Source: DASQPR01 sp963831705
GTDB taxonomy: Bacteria > Actinomycetota > Actinomycetes > Mycobacteriales > Micromonosporaceae
Direction: 5' to 3'
Assembly: GCA_963831705.1 (NCBI GenBank)
Contig: CAWHRE010000010.1
Location: 1,426,001-1,490,000 of the forward strand
DNA: 64,000 bases
Every line of letters begins with the position of its first letter. Position 1 is the first letter of the stretch. A model generated the notes under the pieces. The model was not told the DNA's origin. It did no database searches and was given only the letters and a program-made list of their open reading frames with translations. The position numbers were made by a program, and so were the translations under genes. Positions 18,841 to 27,458 of the stretch are shown piece by piece.

Positions 18841-20171
18841 TAACGATCACACCCACCCATGACGGGGTCCAGTGACGCGCCACCCGCGATCACATCGGCC
18901 AACAGTCCACCCTCGGCCATCGCGGGGATGGCCTGAAGGTTGACGAAGCTTGGTTCGCGGTAGTGCACCCGGTACGGGCGGGTACCGCCATCGGACACGG
19001 CATGTACGCCAAGTTCGCCGCGCGGTGCCTCGATCCCGATGTACACCTGGCCGGGCGGCACCCGGAAACCCTCGGTCACGAGCTTGAAGTGGTGGATCAG
19101 CGATTCCATCGACTGACCCATGATCTTCGCGATGTGCTCCAGCGAGTTGCCGAGACCGTCGGTACCGACAGCGAGCTGCGCCGGCCACGCGATCTTCTTG
19201 TCCTCGACCATCACCGGGCCCGGCCGGAGCCGGTCCAGCGCCTGCGCAACGATCTTCAGCGACTCCCGCATCTCGCCGAGGCGGACCTGGTAGCGGCCCC
19301 ACACGTCCGCATCGTTGCTGGTGATGACGTCGAATTCGTAGTCCTCATAGCCGCTGTACGGCATCGTCTTCCGCAGATCCCACGGAAGACCAGCCGACCG
19401 GAGCACCGGGCCGGTGACGCCGAGCGCCAGGCAGCCCTGTACGTCCAGCACGGCCACACCCTGCGTACGGCGGGTCCAGATCGGGCTGCCGGAGAGTAGG
19501 TCCTCGTACATGTCGAGGCGTTCCGGCATGAACGCGAGGAACTCCTTGATCTTCGCGATCGCAGAGTCCGGTACGTCCTGCGAGACGCCGCCCGGTCGCA
19601 CGTAAGCCATGTTCATCCGCAGGCCGCTGATCATCTCGAAGATATCGAGGATGAACTCGCGCTCGCGGAAGCCGTAGATCATCATGGACAGCGCGCCGAG
19701 CTCCATACCGGTCGTGGCTAGCCACACCAGGTGCGACGCGATCCGGTTCAGCTCCATCATCATCACGCGGATCGTCTTCGCGCGGTCGGTGATCTGGTCT
19801 TCGATGCCGAGCAGCTTCTCGACCGCGAGGCAGTAGCCGGTCTCGTTGAAGATCGGTGCCAGATAGTCCATCCGGGTGACGAACGTGGTGCCCTGCGTCC
19901 AGTTCCGGTACTCGAGGTTCTTCTCGATGCCGGTGTGCAGGTATCCGATGACCAGGCGCGCGTCGGTGACGGTCTCGCCTTCGAGTTCCAGGACCAGGCG
20001 GAGCACGCCGTGCGTGGACGGGTGCTGCGGTCCCATGTTGACGACGATGCGCTCGTCGTGGATCGGGTCTCCATCGCCACCGAGCACCGAGTCCCAGTCC
20101 CCACCGGTAACGGTGAAGACGCGGCCCTCGGTGGTTTCGCGCGCTGCGGCGTACGAGTCTGTCGAGGTCAT
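18840..20171 (-). CDS. nuoD: NADH-quinone oxidoreductase subunit D
   Basis: 443-residue 49-kDa-type subunit lining the quinone site. 'VVNMGPQHPSTHGVLRL' near the N-terminus contains the conserved histidines of the quinone pocket; the C-terminus 'DPVMGGCDR' is the usual family end. The true start is ATG 20171, four bases inside the nuoC stop; the longer upstream frame is nuoC read out of frame. Intact. Confidence 0.96.
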   Translation of the reverse strand: MTSTDSYAAARETTEGRVFTVTGGDWDSVLGGDGDPIHDERIVVNMGPQHPSTHGVLRLVLELEGETVTDARLVIGYLHTGIEKNLEYRNWTQGTTFVTRMDYLAPIFNETGYCLAVEKLLGIEDQITDRAKTIRVMMMELNRIASHLVWLATTGMELGALSMMIYGFREREFILDIFEMISGLRMNMAYVRPGGVSQDVPDSAIAKIKEFLAFMPERLDMYEDLLSGSPIWTRRTQGVAVLDVQGCLALGVTGPVLRSAGLPWDLRKTMPYSGYEDYEFDVITSNDADVWGRYQVRLGEMRESLKIVAQALDRLRPGPVMVEDKKIAWPAQLAVGTDGLGNSLEHIAKIMGQSMESLIHHFKLVTEGFRVPPGQVYIGIEAPRGELGVHAVSDGGTRPYRVHYREPSFVNLQAIPAMAEGGLLADVIAGGASLDPVMGGCDR

Positions 20172-20839
20172 AGGTAAGACCGCCTCTCGTCCGGTGGCGG
20201 GATCTCCGCGCCCTTGTACTCCACCGGGATGCCACCCAGCGGATAGTCCTTGCGCTGCGGGTGACCTTCCCAGTCGTCCGGCATCAGGATCCGGGTGAGG
20301 CCCGGATGTCCGTCGTAGATGATGCCGAACATGTCGTAGGTCTCTCGTTCCTGCCAGTCGGCGGTCGGGTAGACCGCGGTGACGCTCGGCAGGTGCGGCT
20401 CTTCGGCGGTCACGGCCGCCTCCAGGCGAATCCGGCGCCGGTACGTCATCGACGTCAGCTCGTACACCGTGTGCAGCCGGCGATCGTCGGTGCCGAGGTA
20501 GTCGACGCCGGAGACCGATGAGCACAGCTCGAACCGAAGTGCGTCGCCGTCCCGCATTACCTGGCACACATCCGCGATGCGCTCCGGCTTGATGTGCAGC
20601 GTCAGCTCACCGCGGTCGACGACGACCTTCTCGATCGCGTCCGAGATGTCGGTCAGCTCGCCGCCGGGTACCTCGTAGGCGGCCAGCTCCTCGTCGAGCG
20701 CGTCCACGACCTCGTCGTAGTACCCGCCGTACGGGCGAGGCGAGTCCAGCACGGACGTACGGCGACGGACTAGGCCGCCGAAGCCGGACGTGTCACCGGT
20801 ACCGGCGACGCCGAACATGCCCCGATCTTGTTCACCCAC
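20168..20839 (-). CDS. nuoC: NADH-quinone oxidoreductase subunit C
   Basis: 223-residue 30-kDa-type subunit. The signature 'WQERETYDMFGIIYDGHP' followed by 'RILMPDDWEGHPQRKDYPLG' is diagnostic. The first 50 residues, rich in glycine and arginine, are a variable actinobacterial extension. GTG at 20839 is the likely start, preceded by a GGAGG-type site and overlapping nuoB by eight bases. Confidence 0.95.
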   Translation of the reverse strand: MGEQDRGMFGVAGTGDTSGFGGLVRRRTSVLDSPRPYGGYYDEVVDALDEELAAYEVPGGELTDISDAIEKVVVDRGELTLHIKPERIADVCQVMRDGDALRFELCSSVSGVDYLGTDDRRLHTVYELTSMTYRRRIRLEAAVTAEEPHLPSVTAVYPTADWQERETYDMFGIIYDGHPGLTRILMPDDWEGHPQRKDYPLGGIPVEYKGAEIPPPDERRSYL

Positions 20840-21515
20840 GAGGACCTCCCGCGTTGGGGTTCGTGTGCGCAGCGTTGTTCATCCAGTTCTCGATGCGCAG
20901 CTGCTCTTCGCGGCCTTCGGACACGGCCTGAATCCATTCGGCCTTGCGGAACTTGTCGAATCGGTAGCTCGACGGCATGGCACCGGGACGCACGATCGGA
21001 GCGCCGTCACGGGCCTCCTTCGCCTCCAGCGCCTTGACCCGCCGGTTGCCGAGCGGGTCGGCCATGACCTTCTCGTGCAGCTTGAGGATCGCGTCGATCA
21101 GCATCTCCGGCCGCGGCGGGCAGCCCGGCAGGTACATGTCGACCGGGACGACGTGGTCGACGCCCTGAACGATCGCGTAGTTGTTGAACATGCCGCCCGA
21201 CGAGGCGCAGACACCCATCGAGAGCACCCACTTCGGGTCGGGCATCTGGTCGTAGATCTGGCGGAGTACGGGTGCCATCTTCTGGCTGACCCGGCCGGCC
21301 ACGATCATCAGATCCGCCTGGCGGGGCGAAGCCCGGAACACCTCCATGCCGAAGCGCGCGAGGTCGTACCGCGCGGCACCGGTCGCCATCATCTCGATCG
21401 CGCAGCACGCCAGGCCGAACGTGGCCGGCCAGAAGCTGGACTTGCGCGACCAGTTGACGAGCTTCTCGACCGAGGTGAGGAGAACGCCCGAGGGCAGCTT
21501 GTCTTCGATACCCAT
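20832..21515 (-). CDS. nuoB: NADH-quinone oxidoreductase subunit B ([4Fe-4S] N2)
   Basis: 227-residue subunit that holds cluster N2, the direct electron donor to quinone. The tandem cysteines in 'FGLACCAIEMM', the cysteine in 'MGVCASSGG' and 'GCPPRPE' supply the four ligands. ATG 21515 is chosen because the protein then begins 'MGIEDKLPSG', the family norm; it leaves a two-base gap after nuoA. The C-terminal 45 residues form the variable tail. Confidence 0.96.
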   Translation of the reverse strand: MGIEDKLPSGVLLTSVEKLVNWSRKSSFWPATFGLACCAIEMMATGAARYDLARFGMEVFRASPRQADLMIVAGRVSQKMAPVLRQIYDQMPDPKWVLSMGVCASSGGMFNNYAIVQGVDHVVPVDMYLPGCPPRPEMLIDAILKLHEKVMADPLGNRRVKALEAKEARDGAPIVRPGAMPSSYRFDKFRKAEWIQAVSEGREEQLRIENWMNNAAHTNPNAGGPRG

Positions 21516-21517
21516 TG

Positions 21518-21886
21518 TCAGTCCCAATCCAGCCCGCCGCGCCGCCATACATACGCGTAGACCGCGGCGACGGTGCCTATGAACAAGAGAATTTCGAAGA
21601 AGCCGAACGCTCCGGCGAACTTATGGAACGAAACGGCCCACGGATACAGGAAGATCGTCTCAATATCGAACACGATGAATAGCATGGCGACGAGGAAGAA
21701 CTTCACCGGAATCCGGCCGCCGCCGACCGGCTGCGGGGTGGGTTCAATTCCGCACTCGTACGCGTCGAGCTTCGCACGGTTGTAGCGGCGCGGTCCGACG
21801 AAAGGAGCCACCGAAACCGAGCCCAGCGCAAACAGGAACGCCAGCGCGAACAGGCCCAGAAGTGGGACCCATGCCGATAGCGACAT
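21518..21886 (-). CDS. nuoA: NADH-quinone oxidoreductase subunit A
   Basis: 122-residue membrane subunit with three transmembrane helices. The loop after the first helix includes 'YECGIEP', the conserved cysteine-containing segment near the quinone site, and 'FDIETIFLYPWAV' is the family signature. A strong GGAGGAG ribosome binding site precedes ATG 21886. First nuo gene; the menJ-like reductase ends 50 bases upstream on the same strand. Confidence 0.96.
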   Translation of the reverse strand: MSLSAWVPLLGLFALAFLFALGSVSVAPFVGPRRYNRAKLDAYECGIEPTPQPVGGGRIPVKFFLVAMLFIVFDIETIFLYPWAVSFHKFAGAFGFFEILLFIGTVAAVYAYVWRRGGLDWD

Positions 21887-21936
21887 CTTCTCCTCCGTCT
21901 CTGCAATGTGAAATGGTCATCGACTCAAGCGATGAC

Positions 21937-23205
21937 TCACACGGCAGGTGCCACTTTAGTGAGTGCGTTGATAATCCGATCCATCGCATCACCGTCGCGG
22001 GGATCGGTCAGGTTCGCGAGCAGCTTCAACACGAACCGCATTAGCGTGGGGTGCGGCAAGCCGTGTTTCGTCGCGACGCGCATGATTTGCGGATTTCCAA
22101 TTAATTTAACGAACCAGCCGCCGAGCCGGTAATATCCGCCGAACTCGTGCTTGAGCGCGGCCGGGTATTGCATCAGAGCACGTTCCCGGGCCGGCCCCGC
22201 CGGTCGAGCCAGCGCCTGTACGGCCACCTCGGCCGCCATCTCGCCGGACTCCATCGCGTACGCGATGCCTTCGCCGTTGAACGGGTTCACCATGCCACCG
22301 GAGTCTCCGACCAGCAGAACGCCCCGCGAGTAGTGCGGTACCCGGTTGAAGCCCATCGGCAACGCGGCGCCCATCGTCGGACCGTCCGCGTTGGCCTCGT
22401 CGTTCATGCCCCACTCCGGCGGCGTCGTGGACAGCCAGTCGGTGAGCATGTTCCGGTAGTTCGTCTTGCCGAACGCGGCCGACGAATTCAGTACGCCGAG
22501 ACCGACGTTGACCCGGCCGTCGCCCATCCCGAAGATCCAGCCGTAACCGGGCAGGAGCGTGTCGCCGCCCTCGCGGGAACGCAGTTCCAGCCACGACTCC
22601 AGGAAGTCGTCGTTCGTCTTGGCCGGCGAGTTGTAGTAGCGCCGCACCGCGACGCCGATCGGTCGGTCTTCACGCTTCGCGATGCCCATCGCCAGCGCGA
22701 ATCGGCTGGACACGCCGTCGGCAGCGATGACGATCGGCGCCCGGTATTCGATCGGCTCCTTGTCCGGACCGACCGCTGCCTTCACGCCGATTACGCGCCC
22801 GGCGGCGTCGGTGATCGGTCCGGACACGTTCGTCGAGGTGCGCAGCGTCGCACCGGCCGCGACGGCAGCCTCGGCGAGGATCTGGTCGAAGTCCATCCGG
22901 GTGCGGGTCAGACCGTAGTTCGGGTGGCTGGCGAGATCGGGCCAGGCCAGCTCCATCCGGATGCCGCCGCCGATCACACGCAGACCCTTGTTGTGAATCC
23001 ACCCGTCCGCGTGCGTGTCGACACCCATCTTGATCAGCTGGGTCACCGAGCGCGGAGTGAGTCCATCGCCGCAGACTTTTTCGCGGGGGAACTCGCTCTT
23101 TTCCAGAAGCTCCACGTTGACGCCGTGCCGGGCCAGGTGGAAAGCGGCCGCCGAGCCGCCGGGACCTGCGCCTACGATGATCACATCGGCTTCCCTGGTC
23201 TCCAT
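21937..23205 (-). CDS. geranylgeranyl reductase family flavoprotein, probable menaquinone tail reductase (MenJ-like)
   Basis: 422-residue FAD enzyme. An N-terminal Rossmann motif 'IVGAGPGGSAAAFHLARHG', the family motif 'EKVCGDGLTPRSV' and the second FAD motif 'GVLLVGDSGGMVNPFNGEG' place it in the geranylgeranyl reductase family. In actinobacteria such enzymes saturate isoprene units of menaquinone or of polyprenyl lipids. Its position between menG and nuoA favours menaquinone as the substrate. ATG 23205 is chosen because GGAGG lies eight bases upstream; GTG 23211 is too close to that site. Substrate assignment is inference. Confidence 0.8.
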   Translation of the reverse strand: METREADVIIVGAGPGGSAAAFHLARHGVNVELLEKSEFPREKVCGDGLTPRSVTQLIKMGVDTHADGWIHNKGLRVIGGGIRMELAWPDLASHPNYGLTRTRMDFDQILAEAAVAAGATLRTSTNVSGPITDAAGRVIGVKAAVGPDKEPIEYRAPIVIAADGVSSRFALAMGIAKREDRPIGVAVRRYYNSPAKTNDDFLESWLELRSREGGDTLLPGYGWIFGMGDGRVNVGLGVLNSSAAFGKTNYRNMLTDWLSTTPPEWGMNDEANADGPTMGAALPMGFNRVPHYSRGVLLVGDSGGMVNPFNGEGIAYAMESGEMAAEVAVQALARPAGPARERALMQYPAALKHEFGGYYRLGGWFVKLIGNPQIMRVATKHGLPHPTLMRFVLKLLANLTDPRDGDAMDRIINALTKVAPAV

Positions 23206-23256
23206 GCTCACCGCCTCCCCATCGCCAACGTAGCGCTCGTGAAAGTCTTCACAAAC

Positions 23257-24045
23257 TCATCCGCCGAGCAGTGTAGAACTGGCCGGATTCGGCCCGTCCA
23301 GCGAGGTGTGCCTAACCTGAGACGCGGTCCGGACGGCGCGGTGCAGCGCCACGATGCCGCCGGTCAGATTGCGCCAGGTGACCGTTTCCCACCCGTTCGC
23401 GGCCAACTTTGCCGCCAATCCGGCCTGATCGGGCCACGCACGGATGGATTCGGCCAGGTAGACGTACGCGTCCGGGTTGGACGAGACGCGCCGGGCCACA
23501 CTCGGCAGCGCCGCCATCAAATACATGAGGTACGTGTGCCGGAACACAGAATTCGTCGGATGCGAGAACTCGCAGACGACAATCCGGCCACCCGGCTTCG
23601 TCACGCGCGCCATCTCGGTCAGCGCAGCGGCGGTGTCATGCACGTTGCGCAGCCCGAACGAGATCGTGACCGCGTCGAACGTGGCATCCGCGAACGGCAA
23701 CGCAAGGGCGTCTCCGGCCAGCAGCGTCGTACCGGGGCGGGTCTTCTTTCCGGCCCGCAGCATGCCCTGCGAAATGTCCACGCCGATCACCTCGGCGCCG
23801 GATCGGGCCAACTCCTCGGTGGACACCCCGGTACCGGCCGCCAGGTCGAGAACCCGCTCACCGGCCTTCAGCTTGAGCGCGTCCCGGGTCGCGTGCCTCC
23901 AGGCACGATCACGGCCGAACGAGAGGATCGTGTTGGTCCGGTCATAGCGTTCGGCCACGCCGTCGAACATCGCCGCGATCTCGTCCGGGCGTTTGTCGAG
24001 GTTGGCTCGGCTGACTGGCGGGACCGTCGGCAGGCTCACGCTCAC
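23257..24045 (-). CDS. menG: demethylmenaquinone methyltransferase (MenG/UbiE)
   Basis: 262-residue SAM-dependent methyltransferase that performs the last ring methylation of menaquinone. Family stretches: 'MFDGVAERYDRTNTILSFG', SAM motif I 'VLDLAAGTGVSTEELA', 'GDALALPFADATFDAVTIS' and 'FGLRNV'. The start is GTG 24045 or the GTG two codons later. It ends 51 bases before the menJ-like gene on the same strand. The C-terminal 30 residues go beyond the usual family end. Confidence 0.92.
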   Translation of the reverse strand: MSVSLPTVPPVSRANLDKRPDEIAAMFDGVAERYDRTNTILSFGRDRAWRHATRDALKLKAGERVLDLAAGTGVSTEELARSGAEVIGVDISQGMLRAGKKTRPGTTLLAGDALALPFADATFDAVTISFGLRNVHDTAAALTEMARVTKPGGRIVVCEFSHPTNSVFRHTYLMYLMAALPSVARRVSSNPDAYVYLAESIRAWPDQAGLAAKLAANGWETVTWRNLTGGIVALHRAVRTASQVRHTSLDGPNPASSTLLGG

Positions 24046-24112
24046 TTACTTTGCCAGCGACCCCTCAGCACGCCGCGCTCGGGGTCCGGCCCCCACTCCG
24101 CACCCAACTCCC

Positions 24113-24128
24113 AGTTGATCCTGGAGTT
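24113..24128 (+). repeat. half copy of the 64-bp hairpin repeat (family A)
   Basis: AGTTGATCCTGGAGTT matches one arm of the family A inverted repeat found complete at 24256-24319 and 39005-39068. The opposite arm is missing, and a family B element begins 12 bases later. It lies in the gap between the menG start and the mqnC stop. Confidence 0.7.
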
Positions 24129-24140
24129 CGCCTGATTGCG

Positions 24141-24215
24141 GATCTTGGAAGCTCAAGGTGATCATCTAGCCAAGATCACAACACTGGACATCCACCCATG
24201 CCAAGATCTGCGATC
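24141..24215 (+). repeat. 75-bp dispersed repeat, family B, copy 1
   Basis: 75-base element starting GATCTTGG and ending in GATC, with imperfect terminal inverted repeats (GATCTTGG against CCAAGATC). It matches copies at 31907-31981 and 43563-43637 in length and in most positions, but its centre is more diverged. It sits between a half copy and a full copy of the hairpin repeat. Confidence 0.75.
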
Positions 24216-24255
24216 TTGCCGAACCAACACAGCCGGACCACCGCGCATATGCACG

Positions 24256-24319
24256 AAGTTGATCCTGGAGTTATGAGCACGACACGCCGTCGACGCGTCA
24301 CTAACTCCAGGATCAACTT
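24256..24319 (+). repeat. 64-bp hairpin repeat, family A, full copy
   Basis: Perfect 18-base inverted repeat: AAGTTGATCCTGGAGTTA at 24256-24273 and its reverse complement at 24302-24319, around a 28-base loop containing GACACGCCGTCGAC. The right arm ends two bases before the mqnC stop codon, so the element lies immediately downstream of mqnC and could fold into a strong 3'-end hairpin in its mRNA. The second full copy is at 39005-39068 in the opposite orientation. Confidence 0.85.
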
Positions 24320-24321
24320 GG

Positions 24322-25515
24322 TCATTCGGCTGAGACGACCGCCAGGGACGTACGGCCGCCTGCGCCTCCACCGGGGAGCGCGATCGACGAGAAGTGCGAC
24401 ACCACCCGATCGTCGGTCGGGTCGTCGGCCTCGGTGTAATGCACCGCCATGTGCCGGTACAGCGTGTCGCGCTGCGCCGGGATACGTCCGGCCGAGCGGA
24501 TCATCCAGATCAGCTCATGTAGGTTCGACCGGTGCTTCGCGCCCGCGCTGGAGATCACGTTCTCCTCCAGCATGATCGACCCGAGATCGTCCACGCCCAT
24601 GTGCAGCGCGATCTGACCGATGTCCTTGCCGGTGGTCAGCCACGACGCCTGCAGGTGGTTCACGTTGTCGAAGAACAGCCGGGCGACCGCGATCAGCCGC
24701 AGATACTCCAGCGACGTCGCCTGCGTACGGCCCTTGAGGTGGTTGTTCTCGGACTGGTACGTCCATGGGATGAAGGACCGGAAGCCACCCGTCCGATCCT
24801 GTACGTCCCGGATCATCCGCAGGTGCTCGATTCGCTCGGCGTTCGTTTCGCCGGTGCCCATCATCATCGTGGCGGTCGACTCGATGCCCAGGTGATGCGC
24901 CGTCTCCATCACCTCGAGCCAGCGCTCGCCGGATTCCTTGAGGGGCGCGATGGCCGTACGGGGGCGGGCCGGCAGCATCTCCGCACCGGCGCCGGCGATC
25001 GAGTCGAGTCCGGCCGCCTTGATCCGGCGTACCGCTTCTTCGATCGATGTGTTGGAAACCTTCGACATATGCAGGATCTCGCTCGGACCGATCGAGTGGA
25101 TGACCAGGTCCGGGTACGCCGCCTTGACGGTCGAGAACAGTTCCTCGTAGTACTCGACGCCGTAATCCGGGTGGTGACCGCCCTGCAGCATGACCTGCGT
25201 GGCACCGAGGTCGATCGCCTCGCCGCAGCGGCGCAGGATCTCCTCCATCGGATGCGACCAGCCCTCGGAGTGCTTCGGCGCCCGGTAGAACGCGCAGAAC
25301 TTACACGCCGTCACGCACACGTTCGTGTAGTTGATGTTGCGATCGATGATGTACGTGACGATCCCGTCCGGGTACCGGCGTCGTCGTACCGCGTCTGCCG
25401 CCTCGCCCAGCGGGTGAAACGGGGCCTCGGTGTAGAGATACAGCGCCTCGTCGGGCGAGATCCGCCCACCGTCGGCCGCGCGCGAAAGGATGCCGTCAAT
25501 CTCCGAGTTCGTCAC
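24322..25515 (-). CDS. mqnC: cyclic dehypoxanthinylfutalosine synthase (radical SAM)
   Basis: 397-residue radical SAM enzyme of the futalosine menaquinone pathway; it cyclises dehypoxanthinyl futalosine. The cluster motif CxxxCxxC is 'CVTACKFC', followed by 'AFYRAPKHSEGW'. Further family stretches are 'VMLQGGHHPDYGVEYY' and 'HSIGPSEI'. GTG 25515 is the likely start, giving 'TNSEIDGIL' as the usual beginning; the longer reading adds residues with no homology pattern. Together with mqnA it indicates the futalosine rather than the classical MenFDHCEB route. The gene ends against a family A hairpin repeat. Confidence 0.92.
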   Translation of the reverse strand: MTNSEIDGILSRAADGGRISPDEALYLYTEAPFHPLGEAADAVRRRRYPDGIVTYIIDRNINYTNVCVTACKFCAFYRAPKHSEGWSHPMEEILRRCGEAIDLGATQVMLQGGHHPDYGVEYYEELFSTVKAAYPDLVIHSIGPSEILHMSKVSNTSIEEAVRRIKAAGLDSIAGAGAEMLPARPRTAIAPLKESGERWLEVMETAHHLGIESTATMMMGTGETNAERIEHLRMIRDVQDRTGGFRSFIPWTYQSENNHLKGRTQATSLEYLRLIAVARLFFDNVNHLQASWLTTGKDIGQIALHMGVDDLGSIMLEENVISSAGAKHRSNLHELIWMIRSAGRIPAQRDTLYRHMAVHYTEADDPTDDRVVSHFSSIALPGGGAGGRTSLAVVSAE

Positions 25516-25651
25516 GCATCCGAGCGTACCGGCGTGGTCCGCGCCGCGACACAGCCACCGTCCCGTACGCGTAGAGCACGCCATCCGGTAGCTCACCGAT
25601 GCATCAACGCGACCGGCACGTCCATAGACGGCCGGACACGGCGATCACCCG

Positions 25652-26599
25652 TCAGACCACGGCGAGCGCGCGCAAAGAGGCGAGGTCGTCCGGCGAAGGG
25701 ATCCAATTACCTGCGGTCACGTTCGCGCGGACCTGCTCGGGCGTGGTGGCTCCGGCAATGACCGACGTCACAGCAGGCTGCGCCGCGAGGCCGCCGATCG
25801 CGACGTCCAGCATCGAAGCGCCGCGCGCCGAAGCGAACTTGCCGATCGCCTCGATCGTGTCCCAGGGCGCCGCGGCGAGCCGGGTCGCGTACCGGTCCTC
25901 GGACAACCGCCCACCGGTCGGTGCCGCGCCGTTGCGTTGGTACTTCCCGGTCAGCAGACCGCTGGCCAGCGGGAAGAACGGCAACAAACCGAGACCGAAG
26001 CGCTCGCAGGCACCGACAACGTCGGCTTCCACGTCTCGTTCCAGCCAGTTGTACTCGTTCTGCGCGCTGATGAACGGCGCCCACCCACGGGTACGGGCGG
26101 TCCAATCCGCGTCGGCGATCTGCCATCCGGTGAAGTTCGAGTTGCCGATGTACCGCACCTTGCCGGCGCGGACGATGTCATCGAGCGCGGACAGCGTCTC
26201 GTCGATCGGCGTCGCCGGATCCGGGCGATGCAGCTGGTAGAGGTCGATGTAGTCGGTGCCGAGTCGGCGCAGCGACGCCTCGACCGCCTTCACGACGTAC
26301 CGGCGGGAGCCACGGGCATCGAAATCGACGCCGTTCGCGCCGGCCATGTCCATGCCGAACTTCGTCGCGATCACCACGTCGTCGCGGCGTCCTTGCAGCG
26401 CCTTGCCGACCGCGGTCTCCGAGGCGCCGTGCGGATTGCCGTAGATGTCGGCGGTGTCGAACAGGTTGATGCCCTCTTCGATCGCGGCGTCAATGACCAG
26501 TCGTGTACCGGCGTCATCGACCTTGCGGCCGAAGTTGTTGCATCCGAGTCCGACTGCCGAAACGACAAGCCCGGAATTTCCCAGTCGACGAAAGCGCAT
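25652..26599 (-). CDS. aldo/keto reductase
   Basis: 315-residue TIM-barrel NADPH-dependent oxidoreductase. Catalytic-tetrad stretches are visible: 'LFDTADIYGNPHGASE' (Asp and Tyr), 'VVIATKFG' (Lys) and 'YIDLYQLHRPDP' (His). 'YNWLERDVEADV' resembles the AKR11/12 and YajO-type subgroup. The natural substrate is unknown. Neighbours (mqnC upstream, anti-sigma downstream) give no clear pathway. Confidence 0.9.
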   Translation of the reverse strand: MRFRRLGNSGLVVSAVGLGCNNFGRKVDDAGTRLVIDAAIEEGINLFDTADIYGNPHGASETAVGKALQGRRDDVVIATKFGMDMAGANGVDFDARGSRRYVVKAVEASLRRLGTDYIDLYQLHRPDPATPIDETLSALDDIVRAGKVRYIGNSNFTGWQIADADWTARTRGWAPFISAQNEYNWLERDVEADVVGACERFGLGLLPFFPLASGLLTGKYQRNGAAPTGGRLSEDRYATRLAAAPWDTIEAIGKFASARGASMLDVAIGGLAAQPAVTSVIAGATTPEQVRANVTAGNWIPSPDDLASLRALAVV

Positions 26600-26653
26600 G
26601 ATCGGACTCTACGACTACGACTTGTCAGACCGGCAACGAGGCCACCGGCGGGG

Positions 26654-27391
26654 TCAGATCGCGAACGACACCACCAGCGGCTCAGTCGGAGCAGCGGCAC
26701 CACCGGCTGCCTCGACGCTGACGCCGAAGTTCGTCACCCCCGAGACGTCATCGAGGATCACCGTGCCCTCGGTCGTACCGCCGGCCATCACGCCCGCCGA
26801 CACCGCCGGCTTGTCGCCGCTGATCAACCACAGCTGGTACGCCTGGCTGTCCGTTACCTTCGGCATGTCGCGGACCACGACGACGCCCTTGTTCAACGAC
26901 GCCGAAACAACGACGCTGACCTGGCCTCCACCTTGGATCTCCTCGCGGTGCACGGTGGCGTCGGCGGCCGTCAACACCTGCGATACCTGCGCATCCTGCT
27001 GCTGCGATGCGCTGATCTCCGCCTTAGCGGCGCTTGTGTTCTGGTTCGAGATCGCGTACCCGACGGCACCGCCGCCGACCGCGATGACCGCCGCTGCCGC
27101 AATGCCCGCGGCCCAGCCACGCCAGCCGCGCGAGGACGCGCGCTCGGTGGCGACCCGGCCCGGCCGTGCTTGCCGGGTCTGGGCTGCCTCGGCGAGTACC
27201 GCCTGCTTCAGCCGGGCCGGCGGCGCCATCGGCGTGAGATCGGTGAGCCGTGCCACGGTGGCGCGGAGTTCGGCGAGTTCCTGTGCGCACGAAGGGCACC
27301 CGGCGAGATGCCGGTCGAACGCGGCCCGCTCGATGTCCGACACGGCGTCGAGCGCATACGCACCGGCCAACGTGTGAATGTCAACACTCAT
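26654..27391 (-). CDS. RskA-like anti-sigma factor
   Basis: 245 residues. The N-terminal cytoplasmic anti-sigma domain has the zinc-type motif HxxxCxxC ('RHLAGCPSCAQ'). A single transmembrane helix follows near residues 93-113. The C-terminal extracytoplasmic domain has 'AYQLWLISGDKPAVSAGV', typical of the RskA domain. It follows a SigK-like sigma gene by 67 bases on the same strand and should be its membrane-bound inhibitor, released by regulated proteolysis in the family. Confidence 0.88.
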   Translation of the reverse strand: MSVDIHTLAGAYALDAVSDIERAAFDRHLAGCPSCAQELAELRATVARLTDLTPMAPPARLKQAVLAEAAQTRQARPGRVATERASSRGWRGWAAGIAAAAVIAVGGGAVGYAISNQNTSAAKAEISASQQQDAQVSQVLTAADATVHREEIQGGGQVSVVVSASLNKGVVVVRDMPKVTDSQAYQLWLISGDKPAVSAGVMAGGTTEGTVILDDVSGVTNFGVSVEAAGGAAAPTEPLVVSFAI

Positions 27392-27458
27392 TGCCGCCCC
27401 CGCTCCGCTGGGCGCGGCAACTGCGACGCCACCCGGTTCACTCGCTGACGCTCGCTCA

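Noticed and set aside
24113..24319. CRISPR array
   Set aside because: The repeats are of two different families, unequal spacing, strongly palindromic and also found singly elsewhere; no cas gene is present.
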